Shown here piece by piece: positions 9,161 through 19,680 of a stretch of 64,000 nt of DNA; position 1 is the first letter of the stretch, and each line of letters begins with the position of its first letter. The notes beneath the pieces are model-generated. The model was not told the DNA's origin, did no database searches, and was given only the letters and a program-made list of their open reading frames with translations. The translations under genes and the position numbers were made by a program. Source of the DNA: Mycobacterium asiaticum (GTDB taxonomy: Bacteria > Actinomycetota > Actinomycetes > Mycobacteriales > Mycobacteriaceae). Where the stretch lies: contig NZ_LZKQ01000210.1 in the NCBI RefSeq assembly GCF_001668675.1, positions 1 through 64,000 of the forward strand. The letters run 5' to 3'.

Positions 9161-12100
9161 GTCACCGTCACTTTCACCGCCGGCGAGTAAACCAGTCGGC
9201 CCGCGCAGCCGATCCGCACCAGCGCCCACCACTGGCCGGGTTCCAGCCAGGCCGGCGGTGTCAGCCGGAAGCCTAGGTCGACGGTGGCGCGGGCGGGTAA
9301 CACCGCGCCGAGCGCGCCGGGACCCATCCATTCCCAGGTGCCCCACGGGCTGATCAGATGCGCCTCCAGATTCAGGTCGGCGCAGGCGTGGCTGCCCACC
9401 GTTAGGGTCAGGGTGCCCGCTTCGCCTGCTTCGAGCGTGACCTCGGTGGGACCGTCGGCCAGGTAGACGAGCTCACCGGCAGCCGCGCCCACCGTCACCA
9501 CGCAGACATCCTCGACGGGCTGGCGCCAGCAGGCCGGGACCTCGTCGCCGGTGAGGCGCAGTTCGGCGTGGACCGGGTACAGGCCGGGTTCGGCGCGCGC
9601 CGGGACAGACACCACCACGTCGGTGTGCAGGTGGTCGCCGCTGGGCAGGGCGAAGGGCAGCTCGGCGGGCGTGGCCGTCCAGCCGTCCGGACACCGCAGG
9701 GTGACCGTGCCGCGCAGCGTGGCGTCGGTGCTGTCGCCGGCCGCGGTGAGGCGCAACGTCACCGCGTCGCCGGCCTCCCCGGTCACGCGCGGCGGGTGCA
9801 GGTGGGCGACCGCCGGCAGCCCGCCAAGCGGCGCGGGGCCGCGATTGTGCAGCCAGTACCGCGCGTACAGCGGCTTCGCGGCCTCGGCGTGCTGGATCGG
9901 GTCGGGGGCGCCGGTCGCTGCCCGGGTCGCGCCGAAGCAGGCCAGCACGGTCGCCACCTGGTAGCCGTGCAGCTCGACCGAGGAGACGGGTTCGGGGTGC
10001 GTTTCCAGCAAATCGGCGCGCTGCAGGTCGCTTACCGCCGCGACGTCGGAGTCGATGACGACGCGGGCGCCCGCGCCGGTGGTTTCCACCAAGCGCAGCG
10101 TGACCGCGTTCGGGTCCAGCGGCGCCGCGCTGCCCGCGGCCAGTGGGTTGCCCGCGGCCTTGAGCGCGGCCAGCTGTACCGATTCGGCGGGCTCCACGCG
10201 CAGCAGCGACCCCGCTGGCGGCAGCGCTGCCCTTCGGCTGCCCGATGCGACGGCGAGCAGCGGTTGGGAGAACTGCGCACTGCGGGTGGGGATCTCGGCC
10301 CGCCGCCAGTCGCCGGCCCCGCTGACCAGCGCGTAATCGAACGTGTGGGTCCAGTGCTGCAATTGGAAGCTGGACCCGTCCGGCGCGGTGCGGCGCGGGT
10401 CGTCGATCCAGATGCCCGACGGCCAGCCGGTGCAGGATCGCATCAGCGCGGTGTGCAGCGTGCCCTCGGTGTCGACGGCGAAGCTGGGCACCCCGCGGTT
10501 GAGCACGGCGACGGTACGGTCCTCGAAGACGCCCGTCCCCGAGGGCGGTTGCTGCGACACGGTGATCTCGGCGTCGCCGAGGTCGTCGGCCACGGCGGCG
10601 ATCGCGGCCCGCAGGCCGTCCTCGTCGTGGCCGTCGATGACCAGCACCGGCAGCGCGCGGAGCGCACGCAGGTCGGCGTCGGGCACCCACACGGCGTCCA
10701 GCGGTGTGGCGGCCGGCACCCATACCCGGGCCCGGCCGGTCGCCACCAACTGGCGCTTCAATTCTGCGGCGTACGCCGGGGCGTCGGCCAGCACGGCCGC
10801 GGCGAAGGCGTTGCGGGCGGGCCCGCCCAGAGCGATGCGGACGTCGGGCAGATTGGAATCGACCTCGAGGTTGCCGTAGCGCGGCTTGTCTGCGGAGCTG
10901 CAGGTGGCCGTGACGCCGGCGCGGACCAGCGCGACCATCAGCTCCCGGGCCAGCGGACCGGACACCGCCTCGGCCGGGGAAACCACCTCGGCGACGGACA
11001 TCGCCCGCATGCCGGTGTCCGAAAAACGGACCCGTGCCGCCGAGGACAGGCCGAACCAGCCATACGCCGGGTTGTCCAGGGTCCACAGGTGCTCGGCGGT
11101 GTCCACCGAGCGGGGGCCGTCGTGCAGCAGCGCAAACCCGCGGCCGACGACGGCGTCACCCACCTCGCTGACCGGCATGGCGCCCGGCACCGGGCACGGC
11201 CAGCGCAGCCGCATCAGCTGATCGGCGCCGCTGAACTCGTCGATCGTGGTGCGGCACTGCACCCGGTCGACGCCGTGCCACAGTGTCAGGGTCTGGGTGT
11301 AGCGCAGCAGCGTGCCGATCCGGCCGTGCACCACCACCCGCTGACCGAGCGGCCCATGGAAGGCCTGCACCCGCGCGGGACCGTCGGACGAGCACACCAC
11401 CGGCCCCTTGGGCAGCAGATGCCACGGGCCCTCGCCCTGGTTCGGGTGCGCCTGATACTCCTCGTAGACGGCCAGCTCGTTGCCCACCCGTCCGTCGGCG
11501 ATCAGCTCGCGTCCGTCCTGGGTCAGCGAGGCGACTCCCCCGCCGCGCGCCGGGTCGACCTGGGCGCGGTAGTGCTCGTTAGCGATCACAGATCCCGCCA
11601 CCGGTTCCCAGCCGGTCGGCTGGCCTCCTGCGCCGGGCACCAGCCGAAACGCCCGCCAGCCCAGCGACGGCACCTCGCGCGCCAGCCAGCTCACCGACCT
11701 GCCGTCGTGCTCGACGTGCGCCGCCAGCTCGACACCGTCGGCGTCGAGCACCCGAACCCGGGTGCCCAGCGGCGGGTCGAGGCGCACGGTCACGACGTCG
11801 GTGCGCGGGCAAGTCAGCGGATTCCACACGACCACGTCGCCGTCCATCGCGCCGGACAGCAATGCCAGCGAGTTGTCGCGGGCCGCGCGGCCCAGCTCCC
11901 AGGCGTCACGCCATCCGGTCAGCAGGTCGAGGTACACCTGGTCGGATTCCGAGCCGGTGATCGCGTCGTGGTGTGCGCCGTAGACCAGCTGCACCCAAGC
12001 CTTGGCCAGGGCGGCCTGTGGATACTGGGCGCCCGTCAGCAGCCCGGCGAACACCGCGAAGCGCTCGGCCTGCAGCACGGCGTTCTCGGCGGACCGGTTG

Positions 12101-13341
12101 GCCTGCTTGGTGTCGATGTAGGACACGTCCTTGCCGGTGTAGATCGGGTTCATGTCCCGGGTCTGGGGCGACGGCGCGCAGTCGCTCAGCGCGAGTTCGG
12201 CGCGCACCGCCGCGAAGAACTCGCACGGCAGCGCACAGACGAACCGCGGCCAGGTGTAGCGCGCGGCCCAGTCCCGGTGGATCTCGGTGACCCACTTGTT
12301 GGGCGGGGTGTAGTCGGTGCCGACGGGCAGCAGCACATTGCGCGTCAGTGCGACCTTCTTGAGCTGATCGAAGAGTTCGTACGTGGCGCTCTCGGCCTCG
12401 CCCAGCGACGGCGCGGAATCCATCCACCAGCCCGCCGAATAGTGCGCGGGCATGTAGTGGGTGAGCAGGCCGCGGCCCGACGGCGAGATCCACTCGAACT
12501 CGCTGCAGAACTGCATCCGCTCAACGCCGCGCGGTTCCGGGCCGCTGTCGGGGCCGCCGTGGGCGGGACCCCACTGGTGGTGCGGTCCCCTGGCCCATGA
12601 ACTCGACGTCAGCCCCGCGTCGGCGGCCATCCCGGGGAATTGCGGATCGTGGCCGAACGCGTCCAGCTGCCACGCGGTGGCCGGGTTCGCTCCCACGACA
12701 TGCCGCTGAAATCCCATGCCGTGCACCAGGTTTCGAATGGTCGTCTCGGGGCTGGTGAGGTTGGTGTTGGGTTCGTTGTAGGTGCCGCCCATCACCTCGA
12801 CGCGGCCCTGGTCGATGAACCGGCGCAGATCGGCCCGGTCCTCGGGGCGGGTGTCCCAGTACGGCTTGAGGTAATCGACCTCAGCCAGCACGAACTTGTA
12901 GTCGGGGTCGCGGCGCGCCATCTCCAGATGCGCATGCACCAGGTCGAAGCCGTTCTGCTGACGGGCTCGCCCCGGCGGGTCCTCGGCCCACTCGCTGGTA
13001 TAGGCGCCCTGGGTGTTCCACCACACCGGGTCGTAGTGAAAGTGGCTGACCATGAACATGGTCCAGCCCGGTTCCGCCACGGTGAACTCGAACGGCAGCC
13101 GCTGACCGCCGGCGTGCGCTCGCGCGGGCCGGACCTGCCCGGCGACCGGGTCCTCGACGGCCACCGCGATCTCCACGAGCTCGTCGCCGATGTCGGCGAC
13201 CGCCTCCCCGGTCAGACCGTCCCCGTCGATGCGGACCCGCGTCGGTTTGGTACACCCCACAAGACCGAGGCGCACCAGTTGCAGCGGCGTCTCGGGCGGT
13301 CCGACGAACAGCTCGGTCGAGGCCACCGAAGTCACCTGCAT
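9157..13341 (-). CDS. Alpha-mannosidase, glycoside hydrolase family 38
   Basis: Large GH38 enzyme of 1394 residues that removes alpha-linked mannose, counterpart of Rv0648. The N-terminal catalytic domain shows the zinc-site motif SHFHYDPVWWNTQ near residue 100 and the nucleophile Asp in TAWQLDAFGHDPQFPG; GAHHDAITGSESD further on is the second His-Asp metal-binding part typical of GH38. The C-terminal half holds beta-rich mannosidase domains and NPCBM/NEW2-like repeats. There is no signal peptide, so action on imported or internal mannosides is likely (for instance turnover of mannose polymers). It heads an operon with the FabD2-like gene and ROK kinase. Confidence 0.93.
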   Translation of the reverse strand: MQVTSVASTELFVGPPETPLQLVRLGLVGCTKPTRVRIDGDGLTGEAVADIGDELVEIAVAVEDPVAGQVRPARAHAGGQRLPFEFTVAEPGWTMFMVSHFHYDPVWWNTQGAYTSEWAEDPPGRARQQNGFDLVHAHLEMARRDPDYKFVLAEVDYLKPYWDTRPEDRADLRRFIDQGRVEVMGGTYNEPNTNLTSPETTIRNLVHGMGFQRHVVGANPATAWQLDAFGHDPQFPGMAADAGLTSSSWARGPHHQWGPAHGGPDSGPEPRGVERMQFCSEFEWISPSGRGLLTHYMPAHYSAGWWMDSAPSLGEAESATYELFDQLKKVALTRNVLLPVGTDYTPPNKWVTEIHRDWAARYTWPRFVCALPCEFFAAVRAELALSDCAPSPQTRDMNPIYTGKDVSYIDTKQANRSAENAVLQAERFAVFAGLLTGAQYPQAALAKAWVQLVYGAHHDAITGSESDQVYLDLLTGWRDAWELGRAARDNSLALLSGAMDGDVVVWNPLTCPRTDVVTVRLDPPLGTRVRVLDADGVELAAHVEHDGRSVSWLAREVPSLGWRAFRLVPGAGGQPTGWEPVAGSVIANEHYRAQVDPARGGGVASLTQDGRELIADGRVGNELAVYEEYQAHPNQGEGPWHLLPKGPVVCSSDGPARVQAFHGPLGQRVVVHGRIGTLLRYTQTLTLWHGVDRVQCRTTIDEFSGADQLMRLRWPCPVPGAMPVSEVGDAVVGRGFALLHDGPRSVDTAEHLWTLDNPAYGWFGLSSAARVRFSDTGMRAMSVAEVVSPAEAVSGPLARELMVALVRAGVTATCSSADKPRYGNLEVDSNLPDVRIALGGPARNAFAAAVLADAPAYAAELKRQLVATGRARVWVPAATPLDAVWVPDADLRALRALPVLVIDGHDEDGLRAAIAAVADDLGDAEITVSQQPPSGTGVFEDRTVAVLNRGVPSFAVDTEGTLHTALMRSCTGWPSGIWIDDPRRTAPDGSSFQLQHWTHTFDYALVSGAGDWRRAEIPTRSAQFSQPLLAVASGSRRAALPPAGSLLRVEPAESVQLAALKAAGNPLAAGSAAPLDPNAVTLRLVETTGAGARVVIDSDVAAVSDLQRADLLETHPEPVSSVELHGYQVATVLACFGATRAATGAPDPIQHAEAAKPLYARYWLHNRGPAPLGGLPAVAHLHPPRVTGEAGDAVTLRLTAAGDSTDATLRGTVTLRCPDGWTATPAELPFALPSGDHLHTDVVVSVPARAEPGLYPVHAELRLTGDEVPACWRQPVEDVCVVTVGAAAGELVYLADGPTEVTLEAGEAGTLTLTVGSHACADLNLEAHLISPWGTWEWMGPGALGAVLPARATVDLGFRLTPPAWLEPGQWWALVRIGCAGRLVYSPAVKVTVT

Positions 13342-13386
13342 GCCCGCACCTTACGGCGACGCAGGATGGCTGGAAAGGTGACCGTT

Positions 13387-13908
13387 ATGGCGGATCTGAC
13401 GACCCAACTGGCTGACCAACTCGACTGGCACTGGCGCAATCAACTGCGCCGACGCCTGGACGGCCTGACCGACGACGAGTACTTCTGGCAACCGGTGCCC
13501 GACTGCTGGACCGTGCATCCGGACGGGTCGATCGACTTCGCGTTCCCGACGCCCACCCCCGCGCCGTTCACCACAATCGCGTGGCGCATGGCGCATATCA
13601 TCGTCGGCGTCTTCGCGATGCGCGCCCATCACCATTTCGGCGGACCGGCCGCCGATTACCAGAGCTGGGACTATGCGACCGACGCCGCCACCGCGCTGCG
13701 CCAACTCGACCAGGCGTATGCGGCGTGGATCAACGGCGTGCGGTCGCTGTCCGCCGCGGACCTGACCCGCCGCTGCGGTGCGGCCGAAGGACCCTACGCA
13801 GACTACCCGCTGAGCGAGCTGGTCTTGCACATCAATCGAGAAGCGATCCACCATGGTGCCGAAATCGCTTGCTTGCGCGACCTTTACGTCCACAGCAGAA
13901 GGGATTGA
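13387..13908 (+). CDS. DinB-like (YfiT-type) four-helix protein
   Basis: Protein of 173 residues with the DinB/YfiT layout: a first helix DQLDWHWRNQLRRRLDGLTDDEYFWQP, a metal-type His in WRMAHIIVGVF and a last helix LSELVLHINREAIHHGAEIACLRDL whose HxxE/HHG pattern completes a three-histidine metal site. Such enzymes are often mycothiol-dependent transferases or isomerases in actinobacteria. ATG 13387 is chosen because GGAAAGG sits eight bases upstream. The next DinB-like gene begins two bases after its stop. Confidence 0.85.
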   Translation: MADLTTQLADQLDWHWRNQLRRRLDGLTDDEYFWQPVPDCWTVHPDGSIDFAFPTPTPAPFTTIAWRMAHIIVGVFAMRAHHHFGGPAADYQSWDYATDAATALRQLDQAYAAWINGVRSLSAADLTRRCGAAEGPYADYPLSELVLHINREAIHHGAEIACLRDLYVHSRRD

Positions 13909-13910
13909 AG

Positions 13911-14525
13911 ATGCCCGCCCTCGCCCCGCCGGTGGCCGACGAACGCAGCGCCCTGCGCGAATTCCTGGCGTACCACCAGAGCGCGTATTTCGCGGTCAGC
14001 CACGGCCTCACCGACGACCAGGCCCGTTCCACGCCCTCGGTCAGCGCCCTGTCGATCGGCGGGCTGGTCAAGCACGCCACCGGAATGCAACGCAGCTGGA
14101 TGGCGCGCGTGGCCGCCGCGCCGGACGCGCCGCCGAGAGACCCCCGCCCGTTCGAGCAGATCGCCGCGGAGTTCGCCGATCAGCACGTGATGCGGCCCGA
14201 CGAGACGCTAGCCGGGCTGCTGGCGGCGTTCGAGGCGCAGAACGCGACATCGCTGCGGCTGGTGGAGACCGCCGACCTGGACGCGGCGGTGCCGGTTCCG
14301 CATGACATCCCATGGTTTCCCAAGGATCAGCAGGCCTGGTCGGTGCGCTGGGCGATCCTGCACGTGATCAACGAGCTGGCCAGGCATGCCGGGCACGCCG
14401 ACATCATCCGGGAGACGATCGACGGCGCCACCATGTACGAGCTGATCGCCGCGCGGGAGGGCTGGGCGATCGAGGGCTGGGTGCAGCCCTGGAATACCGA
14501 GGAAAGCGGTCGGCGCCCGAGTTGA
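13911..14525 (+). CDS. DinB-like protein, second of a tandem pair
   Basis: Protein of 204 residues, also DinB fold (DUF664-like): LREFLAYHQSAYFAVSHGLTDDQ, the metal helix SIGGLVKHATGMQRSWM and ILHVINELARHAGHADIIRE with the HxxxHxG-type C-terminal histidines. It shares architecture but little identity with the gene before it, which ends two bases upstream; co-translation is likely. Function is not known beyond the probable metal-dependent, possibly mycothiol-linked, chemistry of the family. Confidence 0.85.
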   Translation: MPALAPPVADERSALREFLAYHQSAYFAVSHGLTDDQARSTPSVSALSIGGLVKHATGMQRSWMARVAAAPDAPPRDPRPFEQIAAEFADQHVMRPDETLAGLLAAFEAQNATSLRLVETADLDAAVPVPHDIPWFPKDQQAWSVRWAILHVINELARHAGHADIIRETIDGATMYELIAAREGWAIEGWVQPWNTEESGRRPS

Positions 14526-14565
14526 CGATTGGGACTCATCCGTGCGGGTTTGGCACACTGCACTG

Positions 14566-15912
14566 ATGAGCTCTACCAAACATCGCGAGGGGGCCAAGCT
14601 CGACCGGGTCCCGTTGCCGGTCGAAGCGGCGCGGGTAGTCGCGACGGGTTGGCAGGTCACCCGCACTGGCGCTCGCATCCTCACCAAGCTGCCGGGTAGG
14701 GGTCCGTGGCAGCAGAAGGTGATCAAGCAGCTGCCGCAGACCTTCGCCGACCTGGGACCGACGTACGTCAAGTTCGGACAGATCATCGCGTCCAGTCCGG
14801 GGGCGTTCGGCGAATCCTTATCCCGGGAGTTCCGCGGCCTGCTTGACCGGGTGCCACCGGCCGACTCCGGCGAAGTGCACAAGCTCATCGTCGAAGACCT
14901 CGGCGGTGACCCGTCGGAGCTGTTCGCCAAATGGGACGAGACGCCGTTCGCGTCGGCTTCCATCGCACAGGTGCACTACGCCACGCTGCACACCGGCGAG
15001 GAGGTGGTCGTCAAGATCCAGCGGCCGGGTATCCGGCGCCGGGTCGCGGCCGACCTGCAGATCCTCAAGCGTTTCGCGCAGGCCGTCGAACTGGCCAAGC
15101 TGGGCCGCCGGCTCTCGGCGCAAGACGTCGTCGCCGACTTCTCGGACAACCTGGCCGAGGAGTTGAACTTCCGGCTGGAGGCCCAGTCGATGGAGGCCTG
15201 GGTGTCGCACCTGCACGCCTCCCCGCTGGGCAAGAACATCCGGGTACCGCAGGTGTTCTGGGATTTCACCAGCGACCGGGTGCTGACCATGGAACGGGTG
15301 CACGGCATCCGGATCGACGACGTCGCGGCCCTCCGCAAGGCAGGCTTCGACGGCGTCGAGCTGGTCAAGGCGCTGCTGTTCTCGCTGTTCGAGGGTGGGC
15401 TGCGGCACGGGCTGTTCCACGGCGACCTGCACGCCGGCAACCTCTACGTCGACGATAAGGGCCGCATCGTCTTCTTCGATTTCGGCATCATGGGCCGCAT
15501 CGATCCCCGCACCCGCTGGCTGCTGCGCGAGCTGGTGTACGCGCTGCTGGTCAAGAAGGACCACGCCGCGGCGGGCAAGATCGTGGTGCTGATGGGCGCC
15601 GTCGGCACCATGAAGCCCGAGGCCGAGGCCGCCAAGGACCTGGAAAAGTTCGCGACCCCGCTGACCATGCAGACGCTGGGCGACATGTCCTACGCCGACA
15701 TCGGCCGGCAGTTGTCGGCACTGGCCGACGCTTACGACGTCAAGCTCCCCCGCGAGCTGGTGCTGATCGGCAAGCAATTCCTCTACGTCGAGCGGTACAT
15801 GAAGCTGCTGGCGCCCAGGTGGCAGATGATGTCGGATCCGCAACTGACGGGCTATTTCGCGAACTTCATGGTCGAAGTCAGCCGCGAGCACTCCTCCGAC
15901 GTCGAGGTCTGA
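14566..15912 (+). CDS. ABC1/UbiB-type atypical kinase
   Basis: ABC1 (ADCK/UbiB) family protein of 448 residues, counterpart of Rv0647c. Hallmarks: the KxGQ motif in YVKFGQIIASSPGAFGESL, the Ala-rich loop PFASASIAQVHYA, the ion-pair Lys in VVVKIQRPGI, the catalytic loop HGDLHAGNLYVDD and the metal-binding VFFDFGIMG. UbiB kinases support isoprenoid-lipid biosynthesis; in mycobacteria, which use menaquinone, the substrate is unknown. ATG 14566 is used, giving MSSTKHREG. The stop overlaps the lipG start (TGATG), so the two proteins are translationally coupled. Confidence 0.92.
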   Translation: MSSTKHREGAKLDRVPLPVEAARVVATGWQVTRTGARILTKLPGRGPWQQKVIKQLPQTFADLGPTYVKFGQIIASSPGAFGESLSREFRGLLDRVPPADSGEVHKLIVEDLGGDPSELFAKWDETPFASASIAQVHYATLHTGEEVVVKIQRPGIRRRVAADLQILKRFAQAVELAKLGRRLSAQDVVADFSDNLAEELNFRLEAQSMEAWVSHLHASPLGKNIRVPQVFWDFTSDRVLTMERVHGIRIDDVAALRKAGFDGVELVKALLFSLFEGGLRHGLFHGDLHAGNLYVDDKGRIVFFDFGIMGRIDPRTRWLLRELVYALLVKKDHAAAGKIVVLMGAVGTMKPEAEAAKDLEKFATPLTMQTLGDMSYADIGRQLSALADAYDVKLPRELVLIGKQFLYVERYMKLLAPRWQMMSDPQLTGYFANFMVEVSREHSSDVEV

Positions 15913-16817
15913 TGGAGGTCCGCACCGGAAACGCCACGTCAGGCGACTTGAAGCTGTACTACGAGGACTTGGGCGACATCGACGACCCGCCCGTGCTGCT
16001 CATCATGGGGCTGGGCGCCCAGCTGCTGCTGTGGCGAACCGCGTTCTGCGAGAAGCTGGTCGGCCACGGCCTGCGCGTCATCCGGTACGACAACCGCGAC
16101 GTCGGCCTCTCGAGCAAGACCCCGCGTCGCGGCGCGGGGCAGCCGCTGGTGACGCGGTTGGCGCGCTCCTTTGTGGGTCTGCCGAGCAAAGCGGCGTACA
16201 AGCTCGAGGACATGGCCGACGACGCCGCGGCCGTGCTCGATCACCTGGGCATCGAGCAGGCGCACATCGTGGGCGCTTCGATGGGCGGCATGATCGCCCA
16301 GATTTTCGCCGGGCGATTCCAGCAGCGGACGAAATCACTCGCAATCATCTTCTCCAGCAACAATTCGGCGTTCCTGCCGCCACCCGGGCCTCGCCAATTG
16401 CTGGCGCTCATCAAGGGACCGGCGCCGAGCTCGCCGCGCGACGTGATCATCGACAACGCCATTCGCGTCAGCAAGATCATCGGCAGCCCGCGATATCTGG
16501 CTTCCGAGGAGCAACTGCGGGCGGAGGCCATCGAAAGCTACGAGCGGAGCTACTACCCGTGGGGCGTCGCCCGGCACTTCGACGCCGTGCTGGGCAGCGG
16601 CAGCCTGCGTCGCTACAACCGCCAGACCACCGCACCCACGGTGGTGATCCACGGCCGGGCCGACAAGCTGATGCGCCCGTCCGGCCGGCGCGCCGTGGCG
16701 CGGGCGATCGATGGGGCCCGACTGGTGACATACGACGGCATGGGTCATGATCTTCCACAGCAGTTGTGGGATCAGGTGATCGGCGTGCTAGCGAAAAACT
16801 TCAATGAGGCGCGCTAG
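15912..16817 (+). CDS. lipG: LipG, alpha/beta-hydrolase (esterase/phospholipase)
   Basis: Alpha/beta-hydrolase of 301 residues, the same length as M. tuberculosis LipG (Rv0646c). The nucleophile Ser is in VGASMGGMIAQ near residue 118, the acid in VVIHGRADKLM and the His in YDGMGHDLPQ. Known activity of LipG includes esterase and phospholipase/thioesterase action on short acyl substrates. It overlaps the ABC1 kinase gene by one base and precedes the mycolic-acid methyltransferases, a conserved order. Confidence 0.93.
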   Translation: MEVRTGNATSGDLKLYYEDLGDIDDPPVLLIMGLGAQLLLWRTAFCEKLVGHGLRVIRYDNRDVGLSSKTPRRGAGQPLVTRLARSFVGLPSKAAYKLEDMADDAAAVLDHLGIEQAHIVGASMGGMIAQIFAGRFQQRTKSLAIIFSSNNSAFLPPPGPRQLLALIKGPAPSSPRDVIIDNAIRVSKIIGSPRYLASEEQLRAEAIESYERSYYPWGVARHFDAVLGSGSLRRYNRQTTAPTVVIHGRADKLMRPSGRRAVARAIDGARLVTYDGMGHDLPQQLWDQVIGVLAKNFNEAR

Positions 16818-16831
16818 CCAAAAACATTTGA

Positions 16832-17767
<936 letters not shown>

Positions 17768-17992
17768 CGCCAGGCCGGGCCGCGCCGACACGTCCCCGTC
17801 GAGGTGGGTCGGCGTGAGTCAGTTCACCCTGGAAAAGTAGACTTCATGTCTGCGGCCGGGACCGCGACGCGCACGTGCACCCTTTCGGATTCACGTCTCG
17901 ACGTTGGGTATCGTTGCAGGTCACACGCGACCCCCGCCGGTGCGTGCGCGGATCGCAGGAAGTGCACCTCATCGGAGGAGAACAGGACGAAA

Positions 17993-18889
17993 ATGGCTGA
18001 GCAACCGACTAGCCCGACGAAGACGCGGACGCGTTCGGAGGACATCCAGGCGCATTACGACGTCTCCGACGACTTCTTCGGTCTGTTCCAGGACCCGTCC
18101 CGGATCTACAGCTGCGCCTACTTCGAGCGCGACGACATGACCCTGGAAGAGGCCCAGTACGCCAAGATCGATCTCAACCTGGACAAATTGGACCTCAAGC
18201 CGGGCATGACGCTGCTCGACATCGGCTGCGGGTGGGGCACCACCATGAAGCGCGCCATCGAGCGATTCGACGTCAACGTCATCGGCCTGACGCTGTCCAA
18301 GAACCAGCACGCCCGCGCCGAGGCGTTGCTCGGTTCGATCGACAGCGAGCGCTCGCGCCAGGTTCGCCTGCAGAACTGGGAGGACTTCAACGAGCCCGTC
18401 GACCGCATCGTGTCGATCGAGGCCTTCGAGCACTTCGGTCACGAGAACTACGACGACTTCTTCAAGCGGACGTTCGACATCATGCCCGACGACGGCCGGA
18501 TGACCGTGCAAAGCAGCGTCAGCTACCACCCGTACGACCTGGCGGCGCGCGGCAAGAAGCTGAGCTTCGAGACGGCGCGGTTCATCAAGTTCATCGTCAC
18601 CGAGATCTTCCCGGGCGGCCGGTTACCGTCCACCCAGATGATGGTCGACCACGGCGAGAAGGCGGGATTTGTTGTGCCCGAACCGCTTTCACTGCGGCCG
18701 CACTACATCAAGACGCTGCACATCTGGGGCGACACGCTCGAGTCGAACCGGGACAAGGCCATCGAGGTCACCTCGGAAGAGGTTTATAACCGCTACATCA
18801 AGTATCTGCGCGGCTGCGAGCACTACTTCACCGAGGAGATGCTCGATGTCAGCCTGGTGACCTACCTCAAGCCGGGAGCCGCCGCCTGA
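17993..18889 (+). CDS. mmaA4: Mycolic acid methyltransferase MmaA4 (Hma)
   Basis: Hydroxymycolate synthase of 298 residues, counterpart of Rv0642c, making the hydroxy-methyl precursor of keto (and methoxy) mycolates. SAM-binding motif [20 protein letters not shown], the family stretch [21 protein letters not shown] and [24 protein letters not shown] 17993 gives [14 protein letters not shown]; the extra MTR of M. tuberculosis is not available because its codon here is AGG. GGAGGAG lies about 12 bases upstream. A 225-base gap separates it from mmaA1, so it probably has its own promoter. Confidence 0.93.
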   Translation: MAEQPTSPTKTRTRSEDIQAHYDVSDDFFGLFQDPSRIYSCAYFERDDMTLEEAQYAKIDLNLDKLDLKPGMTLLDIGCGWGTTMKRAIERFDVNVIGLTLSKNQHARAEALLGSIDSERSRQVRLQNWEDFNEPVDRIVSIEAFEHFGHENYDDFFKRTFDIMPDDGRMTVQSSVSYHPYDLAARGKKLSFETARFIKFIVTEIFPGGRLPSTQMMVDHGEKAGFVVPEPLSLRPHYIKTLHIWGDTLESNRDKAIEVTSEEVYNRYIKYLRGCEHYFTEEMLDVSLVTYLKPGAAA

Positions 18890-18980
18890 TTCTCGGCGGC
18901 TGTCGGATCGGCGCTGCGGCGTTCGTCGAATGGGTAGAGAGTGGAGCACGGGGCTTCGCTCACAACCGGAGGTGACGAAC

Positions 18981-19676
18981 ATGCAGTACTTCGCGCTGTT
19001 GATCAGCCAAGAGCAAGACCGCACACCCGACGATGCGGCCGCCGCGATGGCGGAATGGGAGAACTTCCACGCCAAAGCCGGCCCCGCGATCAAGTCTGGA
19101 GATGCACTGGCTCCCGCCGCAGCGGCGGTCATCACCGGCGGCCCGGACGCGCCGGTGGTCACCGACGGGCCCTTTGCCGAGACCGCGGAGGTGGCCTGCG
19201 GCTACTACTTGTTCGAGGCGGAAAACCTCGACGAGGCGCTGGCGCTGGCGCGCGACGTCCCGCTCGCCGCGTTCGGGGCCGTGGAAGTGTGGCCTACGGT
19301 CCACTCAGTTGAGCTGTCCCGCAAGCTCACCGGCAACGACTGGCTCGCGCTGCTGCTGGAGCCGCCCGCCTCCGCCCACACGCCGGGCACACCGGAGTGG
19401 GAGGCGGTGGCAGCCAAGCACGCCGACCTCCACGCGGCCGCGGGCGATCACATCATCGGCGGTGCCGCGTTGCACGACCGATCCACGGCGACGACCGTGC
19501 GCGTGCGCAACGGCGAGGTGCTGATCACCGACGGGCCATACGTGGAGGGCGCCGAAATCGCTACCGGGATCTACCTGCTGGGCGCCGCAGACCGCGACGA
19601 GGCCGTCAAGATCGCCTCGATGATCCCCGCCTCGACGGTGCAGTTGCGGCAGCTGGCTGGAGTCTCGGCCCTCTAA
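18981..19676 (+). CDS. Tandem YCII/DGPF-domain protein
   Basis: Protein of 231 residues made of two YCII-related (DGPF) domains. The first has DGPFAETAEVACGYYLFEAE (about residue 55), the second DGPYVEGAEIATGIYLLGAA (about residue 180). DGPF proteins are small ferredoxin-like folds of unknown enzymatic role, consistently encoded beside ECF42 sigma factors. ATG 18981 has GGAGGTGA ideally spaced. It is four bases upstream of the sigma gene and co-transcribed with it. No such genes lie between mmaA4 and rplA in M. tuberculosis (from memory). Confidence 0.88.
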   Translation: MQYFALLISQEQDRTPDDAAAAMAEWENFHAKAGPAIKSGDALAPAAAAVITGGPDAPVVTDGPFAETAEVACGYYLFEAENLDEALALARDVPLAAFGAVEVWPTVHSVELSRKLTGNDWLALLLEPPASAHTPGTPEWEAVAAKHADLHAAAGDHIIGGAALHDRSTATTVRVRNGEVLITDGPYVEGAEIATGIYLLGAADRDEAVKIASMIPASTVQLRQLAGVSAL

Positions 19677-19680
19677 GAGC

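Noticed and set aside
9568-12600. Plus-strand frame of about 1010 codons
   Set aside because: Antisense to the GH38 mannosidase with its clear catalytic motifs; no family sense in the opposite frame.
12640-13386. Upstream extension of the first DinB-like gene
   Set aside because: It would overlap the mannosidase gene antisense; the family starts at ATG 13387 with a good ribosome-binding site.
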